64,000 nt of DNA from Methylobacterium sp. AMS5 (GTDB taxonomy: Bacteria > Pseudomonadota > Alphaproteobacteria > Rhizobiales > Beijerinckiaceae), in contig NZ_CP006992.1 of the NCBI RefSeq assembly GCF_001542815.1, positions 5,275,501 through 5,339,500 on the forward strand, given 5' to 3'. Below the pieces are notes generated by a model. It was not told where the DNA came from and made no database searches. It saw only the letters and a program-made list of their open reading frames with translations. This document shows, piece after piece, positions 44,246-53,703 of this stretch. Each line of letters opens with the position of its first letter. The first letter of the stretch is position 1. The position numbers were made by a program, and so were the translations under genes.

Positions 44246-44887
44246 TCAGTGGCTGAGGCCGGGGAACAGGTTCCGCAGGCTCGTCACGATCATCTCCATC
44301 GCAACCGCGGCCAGGATCATGCCCATCAGACGGCGCGTGATCGCGGTGGCCGTCGCGGACAGGTGGCGGCCCAGCCAGGGGGCGGAGATCAGCGCGACCG
44401 TCAGAAGCGTGAGAAAGGCGCCGACACCGAGCGCGAGTTCCGGCCATTTGGCCTGCGCCTTGGCGGTGTGGCCGAACACGATGAGCGTCGCGATCGTCCC
44501 CGGACCGACGAGCAGGGGGATGGTCAGCGGGTAGATGGCGACGCTTTCCGCGTCGACCCGATCTTCCTTCTCCTTGGGGCTGCGGCCGTGCGTCTGGTTC
44601 GATGAGCCCTGCAGCATGGAGAGCGCGATCATCAGAACGATGAGCCCGCCCGCGAGACGGAAGTCGTCGACGCTGAGTCCGAAGGCATCCAGGACGGCCT
44701 GCCCGGCCACGATCGAGACGAGGCAGCCGATCGTGGTCCCGACAGCGGCCGTGACGGCAACGCGCCGCCGCACGGCGTCGGAAGCGCCATCGGTCAGGGA
44801 GAGGAACACCGGCACATTCGCGATCGGGTTCATGATGGCGAACAGCGCGGCGAAGACCTTCGTGGCGAAGGACAGATCGACAGACAT
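44246..44887 (-). CDS. MarC family integral membrane protein
   Basis: From the ATG at 44887 (MSVDLSFATKVFAALFAIMN) the product has 213 residues and six hydrophobic helices. The family motifs FAIMNPIANVPVFLSLT, FRLAGGLIVLMIAL and AIYPLTIPLLVGPGTIATLIV are clear. The transport substrate of MarC proteins is unknown, and the earlier link to multiple antibiotic resistance was withdrawn. It converges with corA, with about 40 bases between them. Confidence 0.88.
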   Translation of the reverse strand: MSVDLSFATKVFAALFAIMNPIANVPVFLSLTDGASDAVRRRVAVTAAVGTTIGCLVSIVAGQAVLDAFGLSVDDFRLAGGLIVLMIALSMLQGSSNQTHGRSPKEKEDRVDAESVAIYPLTIPLLVGPGTIATLIVFGHTAKAQAKWPELALGVGAFLTLLTVALISAPWLGRHLSATATAITRRLMGMILAAVAMEMIVTSLRNLFPGLSH

Positions 44888-45063
44888 CGCGCACCCCGGT
44901 TTCGAACTCCAGCCCCATAGCACGGCTCTGGCTTCGGCCCGGCGCCGGGCCCGCAGGCAGCGATGGGTCGTCACGCCGTCGCCCCACAATTCAGGCTTTG
45001 TTGGCGGCTAGCTGCGAGTCTTGTCCTCAGGCTCCAGGCTGAGCGAGCAGCGCACCCCGTCCC

Positions 45064-46524
45064 ATGGCCGTCATCGCCGCCTTCGTCCTCAATGCCGGGC
45101 TGAACTTCATCCTCGGCATCGCCATCGCCCGAATGCTGGGGCCGGCCGATTTCGGCCGGTTCGCCCTGGCGACGGCCGGTGCGGTCGTGCTCAACACGAT
45201 CCTGTTCGAGTGGCTGCGACTCTCCGCGACGCGGTTCTACTCGGCGCGGGTGCGCGAGGCCGAGCCCTGGATCCGCCAGGGTCTCGATCGGGCTTACTGG
45301 GTCGTCGCGCTGGCGCTGTTTGCCACCGCCGCCCTCTGCGCCGGGCTCGGGATCGCCGTCAATCCGACCCCCGAGGGACGTCTGGTCATGACCGCCGGCA
45401 CGATGGTCGCGGCGATCGGCATCGGGTTGTTCGACTATCACGCGGCGCTCGCCCGCGCCCGCTTCATCGGCAGCGCCTATCTCCGGCTCGTGGTGTGGAA
45501 GAACGTCCTGGCCTTCGTGCTGATGGCCGGCACGGCATGGCTGTTTCCGCAGCCGGTCTGGGTGCTGATCGCGGGGGGCTTGAGCCAGTTCCTGGCGGTG
45601 CTGCCGATGCGCAAGATCCTGGGCGACGGGCTCTTGGGGCACCCGCCCGCCATCACGCCTGACCGGGCGCGAAAAACCTTGCGGCTGTTCGCGGCCTACG
45701 GTTTGCCCTTGATCGCGGCCAACGCCGTCTATCAGATCATGCCCTTCCTCAACCGCGCCGCCATCGCCGGCACCGCCGGCTTTGCCGAGGCCGGCTATTT
45801 CGCGCTCGCCGCCGATCTCGGCTCGCGGGCCTTCTCGACGCTTGGGGCTGCGCTCGACCTGCTGCTGTTCCAGATCGCCGTGCAGGCCGAGGAGCATCAT
45901 GGCCGCGAGGCCGCCGAGACCCAGGTCGCGCGCAACATCGCCATCGTGGTGGCGCTGCTCCTGCCCTGCGCCGCCGGCTACTGGGCCGTGACGCCGGCCC
46001 TCCAGGCACTGATCGTGCCGGAGGAGTTTCGCGGGCCGTTCGCGGACTACACCGACCTGCTGATCCCGGGCCTGTTCTGCCTCTCGATCATGAACTTCGC
46101 CCTCAATCCCATCTTCCAGATCCGACGCCGGACGAGTCCGGTGGTCGCCGCCGCGCTCATCGGGCTGGCCGTCAACGCCGTCGGCCTCGTCCTGCTGCCG
46201 CGGATGATGGGACCGCAGGGCGTCGCCGTCGCGCAGACCTTGGGCCTCGTCGCAGCGGTCGCCGTGCTCGGCCTGCGGGCGCTGACGGGGATCGAGCGCC
46301 TACGCCTGCCGGGCCGCGACCTGGCCCTCACCGCCGCCGCCTGCCTCGCCATGGTTCTGGCCGTGCTGCCGTTCCGCGGCCTGGAGCCGGCGCTTGCCCT
46401 GCCCGCCTGCATCGCGGCCGGAATGCTCGTCTACGGGGCTTTCGTCTGGTTCCTCGACATCGCCGGCCTGCGCAGCGCCGTGCGCCAGCGTTTCCCGAAG
46501 CGGCTGCCGGCCGCCGCGCGATAG
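45064..46524 (+). CDS. polysaccharide flippase (Wzx/oligosaccharide flippase family)
   Basis: This 486-residue protein has about 12-14 membrane helices. Its first motif, AIARMLGPADFGRFALATAG, is typical of lipid-linked oligosaccharide flippases, and helix groups such as YFALAADLGSRAFSTLGAAL fit the fold. It would flip an undecaprenyl-linked glycan across the inner membrane. An in-frame stop at 45040 fixes the start at 45064. No glycosyltransferases are adjacent. The only possible partner in the window is manC, about 6 kb away. Confidence 0.85.
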   Translation: MAVIAAFVLNAGLNFILGIAIARMLGPADFGRFALATAGAVVLNTILFEWLRLSATRFYSARVREAEPWIRQGLDRAYWVVALALFATAALCAGLGIAVNPTPEGRLVMTAGTMVAAIGIGLFDYHAALARARFIGSAYLRLVVWKNVLAFVLMAGTAWLFPQPVWVLIAGGLSQFLAVLPMRKILGDGLLGHPPAITPDRARKTLRLFAAYGLPLIAANAVYQIMPFLNRAAIAGTAGFAEAGYFALAADLGSRAFSTLGAALDLLLFQIAVQAEEHHGREAAETQVARNIAIVVALLLPCAAGYWAVTPALQALIVPEEFRGPFADYTDLLIPGLFCLSIMNFALNPIFQIRRRTSPVVAAALIGLAVNAVGLVLLPRMMGPQGVAVAQTLGLVAAVAVLGLRALTGIERLRLPGRDLALTAAACLAMVLAVLPFRGLEPALALPACIAAGMLVYGAFVWFLDIAGLRSAVRQRFPKRLPAAAR

Positions 46525-46625
46525 GCGCGGGCCTGGCGCAGACGCGGCTTGCCACCTCAGGCCAAACGGGGTTTGAGTCCGGGAGCTTCTCGAAGCTCCA
46601 GAATAAATCCCACGGGACGGAAACG

Positions 46626-47816
46626 ATGACCTCATACGCGCCGGCGAGCGAGCAGGAGGCGGCTGCCATCGTGGCGCAGGCCGCCGGCCGGTCGGAACCG
46701 CTGCGTCTCGTCGGCGGCGGCACCAAGGCGGCGCTCGGCCGCCCACCGCAGGATGAGGCGACGCTCGCCGCGACGGGGCTCACCGGCATCACGCTCTATG
46801 AGCCGGCCGAGATGGTGGTCGCCGCGCGTGCCGGCACGCCGCTCGCCGAAGTCGAAGCACTGCTGGCCGGGCGCGGGCAGATGCTGCCGTTCGAGCCGAT
46901 GGATCACCGCCCTCTCCTCGGCTCCAGCGGCGAGCCGACCTTCGGCGCGGTGGCGGCGGCCAACAATTCCGGCCCCCGCCGCATCAATGCGGGCGCGGCC
47001 CGCGACAGCCTGATCGGCGTGCGCTTCGTCAACGGCCGCGGCCAGCCGATCAAGTCCGGCGGGCGGGTGATGAAGAACGTCACCGGCCTCGACCTTGTGA
47101 AGCTGATGGCCGGCTCCTGGGGCACGCTCGGCCTGCTGACGGAGGTCACCTTCAAGGTGCTGCCCGTGCAGGAGCAGGTCGCGACCCTCGTGCTGCCGGG
47201 CCTTGCCGATGCCGCCGCGGTCGAGGCGCTCGCCACCGCCCTCGGCTCACCGTTCGAGCTGACCGGCGCCGCCCACTGGCCTGCCGGTGTCGGCGGGCCG
47301 GAGCCGCGCACGCTGATGCGCGTCGAAGGCTTTGCCAAGTCGGTCGGTTACCGCCTCGGCGAGCTGCGCCGCCTGCTGCGCCGCTACGGCGAGGCCCGGG
47401 TCGTCGAGGGCGAGGAGAGCGCTGCGCTCTGGCGTGCCGTGCGCGACGCGACTCCGCTCGCCGAGCCGCGCGAGTCCGCGATCTGGCGCATCTCCGTCGC
47501 TCCGACCCGCGGGCCGGCGGTCGCCGCGGCGATCGCGGCCGAGCGCGCGGCGCGCTGGTTCTACGATTGGGGCGGCGGCCTGATCTGGCTCGCCACCGAT
47601 GCGTCCGACGATGCCGGCGCCGCCGTGATCCGCGCCGCGGTGAAGGCCGCCGGCAGCGGTCACGCGACCCTGGTGCGCGCGCCCGAGACCCTGCGCGCGG
47701 CTGTCCCCGTCTTCGAGCCGCTGCCCGAGCCGCTGATGCGCATCAGCGCCGGCATCAAGGCCGCGCATGATCCGGCCGGCATCTTCAACCCCGGCCGGAT
47801 GTATGCGGGCGTGTGA
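46626..47816 (+). CDS. glcE: glycolate oxidase FAD-binding subunit GlcE
   Basis: This 396-residue protein has a PCMH-type FAD domain: LRLVGGGTKAALGRPPQ, MLPFEPMDHRPLLGSSGEPT-FGAVAAANNSGP, and RVMKNVTGLDLVKLMAGSWG. The C-terminus AHDPAGIFNPGRMYAGV is the GlcE/D ending. With GlcD and GlcF it oxidises glycolate to glyoxylate at the membrane. Unusually, neither glcD nor glcF is adjacent: upstream is the flippase gene and downstream the convergent phosphate transporter. The subunits may be encoded elsewhere. Confidence 0.9.
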   Translation: MTSYAPASEQEAAAIVAQAAGRSEPLRLVGGGTKAALGRPPQDEATLAATGLTGITLYEPAEMVVAARAGTPLAEVEALLAGRGQMLPFEPMDHRPLLGSSGEPTFGAVAAANNSGPRRINAGAARDSLIGVRFVNGRGQPIKSGGRVMKNVTGLDLVKLMAGSWGTLGLLTEVTFKVLPVQEQVATLVLPGLADAAAVEALATALGSPFELTGAAHWPAGVGGPEPRTLMRVEGFAKSVGYRLGELRRLLRRYGEARVVEGEESAALWRAVRDATPLAEPRESAIWRISVAPTRGPAVAAAIAAERAARWFYDWGGGLIWLATDASDDAGAAVIRAAVKAAGSGHATLVRAPETLRAAVPVFEPLPEPLMRISAGIKAAHDPAGIFNPGRMYAGV

Positions 47817-47828
47817 CCGAATGCGGCC

Positions 47829-49469
47829 TCAGAAAACGAACCGCAGGCCGGCATAGAGCAGCCCGGCCAGGGTGATCGCCGCCGGCAGGGTGAGCAACCA
47901 CGCGGCGGCGAGGTTGCGCATGGTGGCCCATTGCAGGCCCGAGCCGTTGGCGGCCATGGTGCCGGCGACGCCGCTCGACAGGATGTGGGTGGTCGAGACC
48001 GGCAAGCCGTAGGCCTCCGCGAGGCCGATCGTGCCTGCGGCCGTGATCTCGGCGGACGCGCCCTGCGCGTAGGTCAGGTGCTTCTTGCCGATGCGGCTGC
48101 CGACCGTGACGACGATGCGCTTCCAGCCCACCATCGTGCCGAGGCCGAGCGCCAGGGCGACCGAGACCTTCACCCAGGTCGGGATGTAGCGGGTGCCATC
48201 GTTCAGGCTCGTCTCGTAGGCCTTCAGCACCTCCGCCTCCTCGCCGACGAAGAGGGCCTCCCGCTTCTTCAGGCTGTGGATGGCGTCCGAGGTGAGAAAC
48301 ATGTCGTTGCGCAAGTTCGGCGTCGCCGCCGCCGGAACGTGGCGGATCGCGCCGTACTCCTTCACCTTCGTGGCGATGTCGTCCGAGAGGGCGGCCAGGG
48401 CCGCGTAGGTCTCCGGCCGGTCGAGGTCTTTCTTCCCCAGCGCCCCGGTGATCTGCGCGCGTCCCTCGGCCGGGCTCGGCATCGGGGCTTGGTCCGCCCG
48501 GTTCTGGAACACCGTCCGGGCGCGCTCCGAGACTTGCACGAAATGCGGCGTCGCCGACTCGGTCATGGTCCGGTTGAGCGCGTAGGCGGTGGGCGCGGCG
48601 CCGATCAGGATCAGCATGATCAGACCCATCCCCTTCTGCCCGTCATTGCCGCCATGGGCGAAGGAGACGCCACCGCAGGTGAGGATCAGCAGAGCGCGGA
48701 TCCAGAGCGGGGGCGGTGTGTCGCCCTCCGGCTCTTGGTAGAGGGTGCGGTTGCGGATCAGGAACCGCATCGTCAGCAGCAGCAGGGCCGCCATGACGAA
48801 GCCGACGAGCGGGCTGAACAGCAGGGCGCGCAGCACGCTCCACGCCTGATCCCACGGGACGCCGGAGGTGTCCGAGCCTTCGGTGGCGAGGAGCTGGTTG
48901 GCAAGGCCCACACCGAGGACCGATCCGATCAGCGCGTGCGAGGACGAGTTCGGCAGGCCGAGCGCCCATGTCCCGAGGTTCCACACGATTGCGGCGATGA
49001 GCAGCGCGAAGATCATCGCGTAACCGGCAGACGAGCCGGACTTCAGCACCAGTTCCACGGGCAGCAAGGTGACGACGCTGTAGGCGACGGCACCGGTCGA
49101 GACGAGGACGCCGAGAAAGTTGAAGACGCCGGAATAGACCACGGCGACGACCGGAGGCAGGCTGTGGGTGTAGATCACCGTCGCGACGGCGTTGGCGGTG
49201 TCGTGGAAGCCGTTCACGAACTCGAAGCCGAGGGCGATAAGCAGTGCGAGGCCGAGCAGGGCGAAGGCACCGATCGCCAGCGGTGGCTGGCCGGCGGCCT
49301 GCATGTCCGTGATCAGGTTGAAGAGCGCGTAGCCGAGCCCTCCCACCAGGACGAGCAGGAAGAGGACGGTTCCCCCCGGATGCATCCGGCCGTCGAGATC
49401 GGGGCCCCGTGGCGCGCGGGCTTCGATCGGTGCCGGACCCCGGTCCTGCAGGCTGAGCGCGTCTGACAT
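47829..49469 (-). CDS. inorganic phosphate transporter, Pit family
   Basis: The ATG at 49469 gives 546 residues. The PHO4 signatures appear twice: GFEFVNGFHDTANAVATVIY in the first half, and GLPVSTTHILSSGVAGTM in the second. NSSSHALIGSVLGVGLA and VSFAHGGNDGQKGMGLIMLI complete the Pit pattern. A large cytosolic loop (about residues 300-430) is more extended than in E. coli PitA. It imports metal-phosphate using the proton gradient. It converges with glcE, with 12 bases between the stops. No pit accessory phoU-like gene is adjacent. Confidence 0.92.
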   Translation of the reverse strand: MSDALSLQDRGPAPIEARAPRGPDLDGRMHPGGTVLFLLVLVGGLGYALFNLITDMQAAGQPPLAIGAFALLGLALLIALGFEFVNGFHDTANAVATVIYTHSLPPVVAVVYSGVFNFLGVLVSTGAVAYSVVTLLPVELVLKSGSSAGYAMIFALLIAAIVWNLGTWALGLPNSSSHALIGSVLGVGLANQLLATEGSDTSGVPWDQAWSVLRALLFSPLVGFVMAALLLLTMRFLIRNRTLYQEPEGDTPPPLWIRALLILTCGGVSFAHGGNDGQKGMGLIMLILIGAAPTAYALNRTMTESATPHFVQVSERARTVFQNRADQAPMPSPAEGRAQITGALGKKDLDRPETYAALAALSDDIATKVKEYGAIRHVPAAATPNLRNDMFLTSDAIHSLKKREALFVGEEAEVLKAYETSLNDGTRYIPTWVKVSVALALGLGTMVGWKRIVVTVGSRIGKKHLTYAQGASAEITAAGTIGLAEAYGLPVSTTHILSSGVAGTMAANGSGLQWATMRNLAAAWLLTLPAAITLAGLLYAGLRFVF

Positions 49470-49796
49470 TGAACCTCGAAGGAATCGACCCCGGCCCTCG
49501 ACGATGCCGGGCACCGGGCCATCCGGTCTCGGACCCGGTCGCGGCCGGTGGCGCAGCGGCGCCCGCCCATCGACCGACACAACGTCAGGCTTACAAATGC
49601 CGCTCAGTGGGGAGGTTCCGTGAAGTTTCGATGACACGGATGAAAAGCAGATTTGGGCCGCAATCTCTTCCGGTCGTCGACCTCCCTGCCCTTTATCGGC
49701 TGATTTTGGACCGATGACGGGCGCTGCGCATGGCGGCATTCACGGTCGCATCAAGCCATGAGACGCCGGGGTTCGGATCATCGTAGAAGTACGTTC
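49470..49796. other. 327-base divergent gap before a small membrane gene
   Basis: This region upstream of the Pit gene and of the small membrane protein has no supported gene. No Pho-box pattern was recognised. Confidence 0.5.
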
Positions 49797-50006
49797 ATGC
49801 TGACGCTCGCGCTCTCGCTCGCCCTCCTCGTCGTGGTGATCCTCATCATCGTCCGGCGGCGCCACCTCACCCTTCTCATGGGGTTGGGCAGCCTGATCGC
49901 GGCCCTGCTCGCCATGCTCTGGCTTCAGGATCTCGGGCTCCTGCCCGGCTCACAGGGCCCGTTGACTCACACCCGGCCTCTGACGCTGGATGACAGCCAC
50001 CGATGA
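49797..50006 (+). CDS. small membrane protein (69 residues)
   Basis: The ATG at 49797 (an upstream ATG at 49758 would add 13 residues) starts MLTLALSLALLVVVILIIVR. A second hydrophobic segment follows (LLMGLGSLIAALLAMLWLQ) and then a polar tail. The two helices around an RRRH loop suggest a small inner-membrane protein. No family recognised. It is the first of three short genes ahead of glpD. Confidence 0.55.
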   Translation: MLTLALSLALLVVVILIIVRRRHLTLLMGLGSLIAALLAMLWLQDLGLLPGSQGPLTHTRPLTLDDSHR

Positions 50007-50060
50007 CGGCGCTGCGGAGGGCGGCCAGGGAACTCTCCCGGCCTTCGCGCGTCTGCCGCG

Positions 50061-50291
50061 ATGAACCGGCCTCCGCTCCGAGGCTCGTCGGATTGGAGAC
50101 GTCCCTTGCGCAACCTTCTCCTGCTTCTGATCGTGCTCGCAGGCGGCTTCGTGCTGACGGCCATGTATGTCGCGCCGAACCAGCCCGAACTGCGGGGCTG
50201 GTACGAAACCAATGCCTGCCCGCATCTCGACCGGATCAGCCCGAAGATCTGCGAGCCGATCCGGGCCGCACGAGGCACGAGCGCGATCTGA
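50061..50291 (+). CDS. small exported or anchored two-cysteine protein (76 residues)
   Basis: This product has a basic N-terminus, one hydrophobic segment (LRNLLLLLIVLAGGFVLTAM), and a short periplasmic part with two Cys (ETNACPHLDRISPKICEPI). It could be a signal-anchored protein with one disulfide. No family recognised. It is 54 bases after the previous small gene and ends just before the next, consistent with one transcript. Confidence 0.55.
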   Translation: MNRPPLRGSSDWRRPLRNLLLLLIVLAGGFVLTAMYVAPNQPELRGWYETNACPHLDRISPKICEPIRAARGTSAI

Positions 50292-50299
50292 GGCCCCGC

Positions 50300-50602
50300 T
50301 TGCGCCGAGCCTTCGACTGGTTCTTCCGCGACCGGCGTAGCGGCGCCGTCGTGATCGGCCAATGGCCGAACCTACCGCTTTGGATCTTCGCCGCGGCCTC
50401 GGCCCTGGAATGGCTGCTCGAGGCGGTGACGCCCGGCCTGCCCGCTCCGGTCTTTGCGGGCCTTCGCGTCGTCGCGCTCCTGAGCCTCACCGTCTGGGCG
50501 GTCGACGAGATCGTCCGCGGGGTCAATCCGTGGCGCCGCTGCCTCGGGGCCATCGTGCTGATCGGGATCGTCGTGAGCGTCAGCGGTCTGGGCCGCCTGT
50601 GA
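50300..50602 (+). CDS. small membrane protein coupled to glpD (about 100 residues)
   Basis: The frame is open further upstream, but the TTG at 50300 gives a sensible start: LRRAFDWFFRDRRSGAVVIG, then QWPNLPLWIFAAASALEWLL. The WFFRDRR / QWPNLPLWIF pattern recurs, as far as I recall, in small alphaproteobacterial membrane proteins of unknown function. Three helices are predicted. The stop overlaps the glpD start as GTGA, so glpD is probably co-translated with it. The start codon is the least certain part. Confidence 0.6.
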   Translation: MRRAFDWFFRDRRSGAVVIGQWPNLPLWIFAAASALEWLLEAVTPGLPAPVFAGLRVVALLSLTVWAVDEIVRGVNPWRRCLGAIVLIGIVVSVSGLGRL

Positions 50603-52113
50603 GCGACCCGTTCGACCTCCTCGTCATCGGCGGCGGCATCAACGGCGCCGGGATCGCCCGTGATGCCGCCGGCCGGGGCTTGCGCGTCCTGTTGTGCGAG
50701 CGGGGCGATCTGGCCGAACACACTTCGTCGGCCTCGACAAAACTGATCCATGGCGGCCTGCGCTACCTCGAACAATACGAGTTCCGGCTCGTGCGCGAGG
50801 CACTGGCCGAGCGCGAGCGGCTGATGCGATTGGCACCCCACATCGTCTGGCCCTTGCGCTTCGTCCTGCCCTACGATGCGGGGCTTCGGCCGGCGTGGAT
50901 GCTGCGGCTCGGGCTCTTCCTCTACGATCACCTCACCCGCCTCAAGACGCTGCCGGGTTCGACATCGTTGCGCCTCGATCGCGACGCGGCCGGTGCGCCG
51001 CTCCAGAAACGGCTGACGCGGGGCTTCGCCTATTCCGATTGCTGGGTCGAGGACAGCCGCCTCGTCGTTCTGAACGCGCTCGACGCCGCCGAGCACGGTG
51101 CGCAGATCCGCACCCGGACCGCCGTCGAATCCGCCCGTCGCGATGACGGTGCCTGGACCGTCACCCTCTACGATTCCGACAAGCGGCGGCGGGAGAGCGT
51201 GCGGGCGCGGGTCGTCGTCAACGCCGCCGGACCCTGGGTCGGGGAGACCCTGCTGCGGACGCTCTCCGTCGAAGCCCGGCCGAAGGTGCGCCTCGTCAAG
51301 GGGAGCCACATCGTCGTCCGGCGGCTCTATGAGGGCGATCAGGCCTACATCCTGCAGCAGCCCGACCGGCGCATCGTCTTCGCTATCCCCTACGAGCGCG
51401 ACTTCACCCTGATCGGCACCACCGATGTGGCGCATGAGGGCGGCCCTGGCCCGGTCGCCATCTCGGCCGAGGAGACACGCTACCTCTGCGCCTGCATCAA
51501 CCGCTCGTTCGAACGGCAGATCGGCCCGGACGACGTGGTCTGGAGCTTTTCGGGGCTCAGGCCCCTCTACGACGACGCCGCAGCGAATGCCTCGGCGGTC
51601 ACCCGCGATTACGTGCTCGAACTCGATACGGACGGTCCTCCGGTCCTCTCGGTGTTCGGAGGCAAGATCACGACCTATCGCCGGCTCGCCGAGCACGCCC
51701 TCGACCGGCTGGCGCCGCACCTGCCCGGCCTGAAGCCGGCCTGGACCGGGACCGCCCCCCTGCCCGGCGGTGACATCGACGGCGCGGATTTCGAGAGGTT
51801 CCTGGCAAGACTGGTCGCCGAGCGTCCCTTCCTCCCGGAAGCGACCGCCCGCCGGCTCGCACGCGCCTACGGCACCCGCTTGGATCATCTGCTCGGCGAT
51901 GCGCGGGCGCTGTCCGACCTCGGCGAGACCATCGGTGGCGATCTCAGCGTGCGCGAGGTCGATTACCTCGTGCGGCACGAATGGGCGCTCACCCCCGACG
52001 ACATCCTGTGGCGGCGCTCGAAGCTCGGGCTCAGGATCGGCCGGGCCGACGTCGCGCGGCTCGGGCGCATTCTCGCCGCCCGGTCGGCCGATCCCGGCGT
52101 TCAGCGCCCGTAA
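50599..52113 (+). CDS. glpD: glycerol-3-phosphate dehydrogenase, FAD-dependent
   Basis: The GTG at 50599 begins the FAD-binding motif at once: SDPFDLLVIGGGINGAGIAR. The 504-residue protein has the GlpD signatures STKLIHGGLRYLEQYEFRLV, DVAHEGGP, FSGLRPLYDD and FGGKITTYRRLAEHAL. It oxidises glycerol-3-phosphate to dihydroxyacetone phosphate and feeds electrons to quinone at the membrane. No glpK, glpF or glpR is adjacent, so it may act in lipid-glycerol turnover. Its 3' end overlaps the convergent manC 3' end by 13 bases. Confidence 0.93.
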   Translation: MSDPFDLLVIGGGINGAGIARDAAGRGLRVLLCERGDLAEHTSSASTKLIHGGLRYLEQYEFRLVREALAERERLMRLAPHIVWPLRFVLPYDAGLRPAWMLRLGLFLYDHLTRLKTLPGSTSLRLDRDAAGAPLQKRLTRGFAYSDCWVEDSRLVVLNALDAAEHGAQIRTRTAVESARRDDGAWTVTLYDSDKRRRESVRARVVVNAAGPWVGETLLRTLSVEARPKVRLVKGSHIVVRRLYEGDQAYILQQPDRRIVFAIPYERDFTLIGTTDVAHEGGPGPVAISAEETRYLCACINRSFERQIGPDDVVWSFSGLRPLYDDAAANASAVTRDYVLELDTDGPPVLSVFGGKITTYRRLAEHALDRLAPHLPGLKPAWTGTAPLPGGDIDGADFERFLARLVAERPFLPEATARRLARAYGTRLDHLLGDARALSDLGETIGGDLSVREVDYLVRHEWALTPDDILWRRSKLGLRIGRADVARLGRILAARSADPGVQRP

Positions 52114-53534
52114 ACGTCCTCGACGCGGATGATGTCGTCCTCTCCCGTATAGGAGCCGACCTGCACCTCGATCAGTTCGAGCGGGATCTTTCCGGGATTG
52201 GTCAGCCGGTGCATCGAGCCGATCGGCAGGTAGACCGCCTCGTTCTCGTGCACGAGCACGATCGAATCGTTCAGCGTCACCTCGGCCGTGCCCTTCACCA
52301 CCACCCAGTGTTCGGCCCGGTGGAAGTGCTTCTGTAGCGAGAGCCGCCCGCCCGGCGTCACCATGATCCGCTTCACCTGGAAGCGCTCGCCGATATCGAT
52401 GCGCTGATACCAGCCCCAGGGGCGGTACATCCGGCGGTGGGCATCCGCCTCCGGATGCGCCTTCTCGCGCAGCACGGTGACGAGATCCTTGACCTTGCCC
52501 GATTTCGCCTTTGCTGCGACCAGCACCGCGTCGGGGGTCGCGACCACCACGACGTCGTCGAGTCCGACCACTGTCGTCAGCCCGTCGCCCTCGCTGTGCA
52601 CGAGGCTGCCCGTGGTCTCCACCAGTTCGACGCGGCCGCGCACGGCGTTGCCCTGGGCGTCGCGCTCCAGCACCTGCCAAACCGCCTCCCAGGTGCCGAC
52701 ATCGGACCACGCGAAGGAGACCGCGAGCACGCCCGCGCGGGTCGTGCGCTCCATCACGGCGTAGTCGATCGAGGTTTTCGGCGCCCGCGCGAAGGATTCG
52801 GCCTGGAGCCGCACGAAATCGAGATCGGTCGCGGCGTGGTCGAGGGCGCCGCGGGCGGCTTCCAGCACTTCCGGTGCGTGCGCTTCCAGCTCGGCGATCA
52901 TCACGTCGGCGCGGAACAGGAAGTAGCCCGAGTTCCACAGGGCGCCCGCCCCGATCAGACGCTCGGCGCCGGCCGCGTCCGGCTTCTCGACGAAGCGCTC
53001 GACCCGGTGAAGACCCGGCGCATCGGGAAGCGCGCCGCCGGTGCGGATGTAGCCGTACTCGGTCGCGGGCCGGGTCGGGGTGATGCCCAGCGTCATGATC
53101 TGGCCGAGTCGGGCGCCGACGGCGGCCTCCTGCGCGGCTCTCGCGAAAGCGGCGGCGTCCTCGATCACGTGGTCGGCGGCCATCACCAGCACCACCGTCT
53201 CCGGCCCGCGCCGCGCGCCGTGGAGCGCGGCCACCGCGACGGCCGCCGCGGAGTCGCGCCGCTCGGGTTCGAGCAGGATGTCGGCACCGACGCGGCTCTG
53301 CGCGAGCTGCTCGGCGACGATGAAGCGGGACTCGGCCGAGGCGATGACCGTCGGCCGGGCGAACACGGCCGCATCAGCGACGCGGCGGACGGTGGCCTGA
53401 AAGGTGGAGGTCGCGGGATCGACCAGCGGCGTGAACTGCTTCGGCATGCTCTCGCGCGAGGCCGGCCACAGCCGCGTGCCCGAGCCGCCGCACAGGATCA
53501 CGGGCAGGATCTTTTCGTGGTCTGCCTCGGCCAT
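52101..53534 (-). CDS. manC: mannose-1-phosphate guanylyltransferase / mannose-6-phosphate isomerase
   Basis: This is a 477-residue bifunctional enzyme of the AlgA/CpsB type. The N-terminal nucleotidyltransferase has VILCGGSGTRLWPASRESMP, ADHVIEDAAAF and RFVEKP. The C-terminal cupin isomerase has PWGWYQRIDIGERFQVKRI and LSLQKHFHRAEHWVVVKG, with its metal-binding His and Glu residues. It makes GDP-mannose from mannose 6-phosphate or mannose 1-phosphate for polysaccharide or glycolipid synthesis. It overlaps glpD tail-to-tail by 13 bases. Its substrate supply and the flippase at 45064 suggest an exopolysaccharide role, but no glycosyltransferase is present here. Confidence 0.93.
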   Translation of the reverse strand: MAEADHEKILPVILCGGSGTRLWPASRESMPKQFTPLVDPATSTFQATVRRVADAAVFARPTVIASAESRFIVAEQLAQSRVGADILLEPERRDSAAAVAVAALHGARRGPETVVLVMAADHVIEDAAAFARAAQEAAVGARLGQIMTLGITPTRPATEYGYIRTGGALPDAPGLHRVERFVEKPDAAGAERLIGAGALWNSGYFLFRADVMIAELEAHAPEVLEAARGALDHAATDLDFVRLQAESFARAPKTSIDYAVMERTTRAGVLAVSFAWSDVGTWEAVWQVLERDAQGNAVRGRVELVETTGSLVHSEGDGLTTVVGLDDVVVVATPDAVLVAAKAKSGKVKDLVTVLREKAHPEADAHRRMYRPWGWYQRIDIGERFQVKRIMVTPGGRLSLQKHFHRAEHWVVVKGTAEVTLNDSIVLVHENEAVYLPIGSMHRLTNPGKIPLELIEVQVGSYTGEDDIIRVEDVYGR

Positions 53535-53703
53535 TGCCCAGTCCGTCGCGTATCGAGAGGCGCCAGCCGGTTGGACACAGATGCGGGAGCGGCGGGCGCG
53601 AAAAGTGACCCTGCCGTCTTAGCCGATCCACCCGCACGCCACCACGATGCAGGCCATGGGGCCTGCGATTCAGGTAAATCCGCGAAAAACCCGGATGAGG
53701 AAC

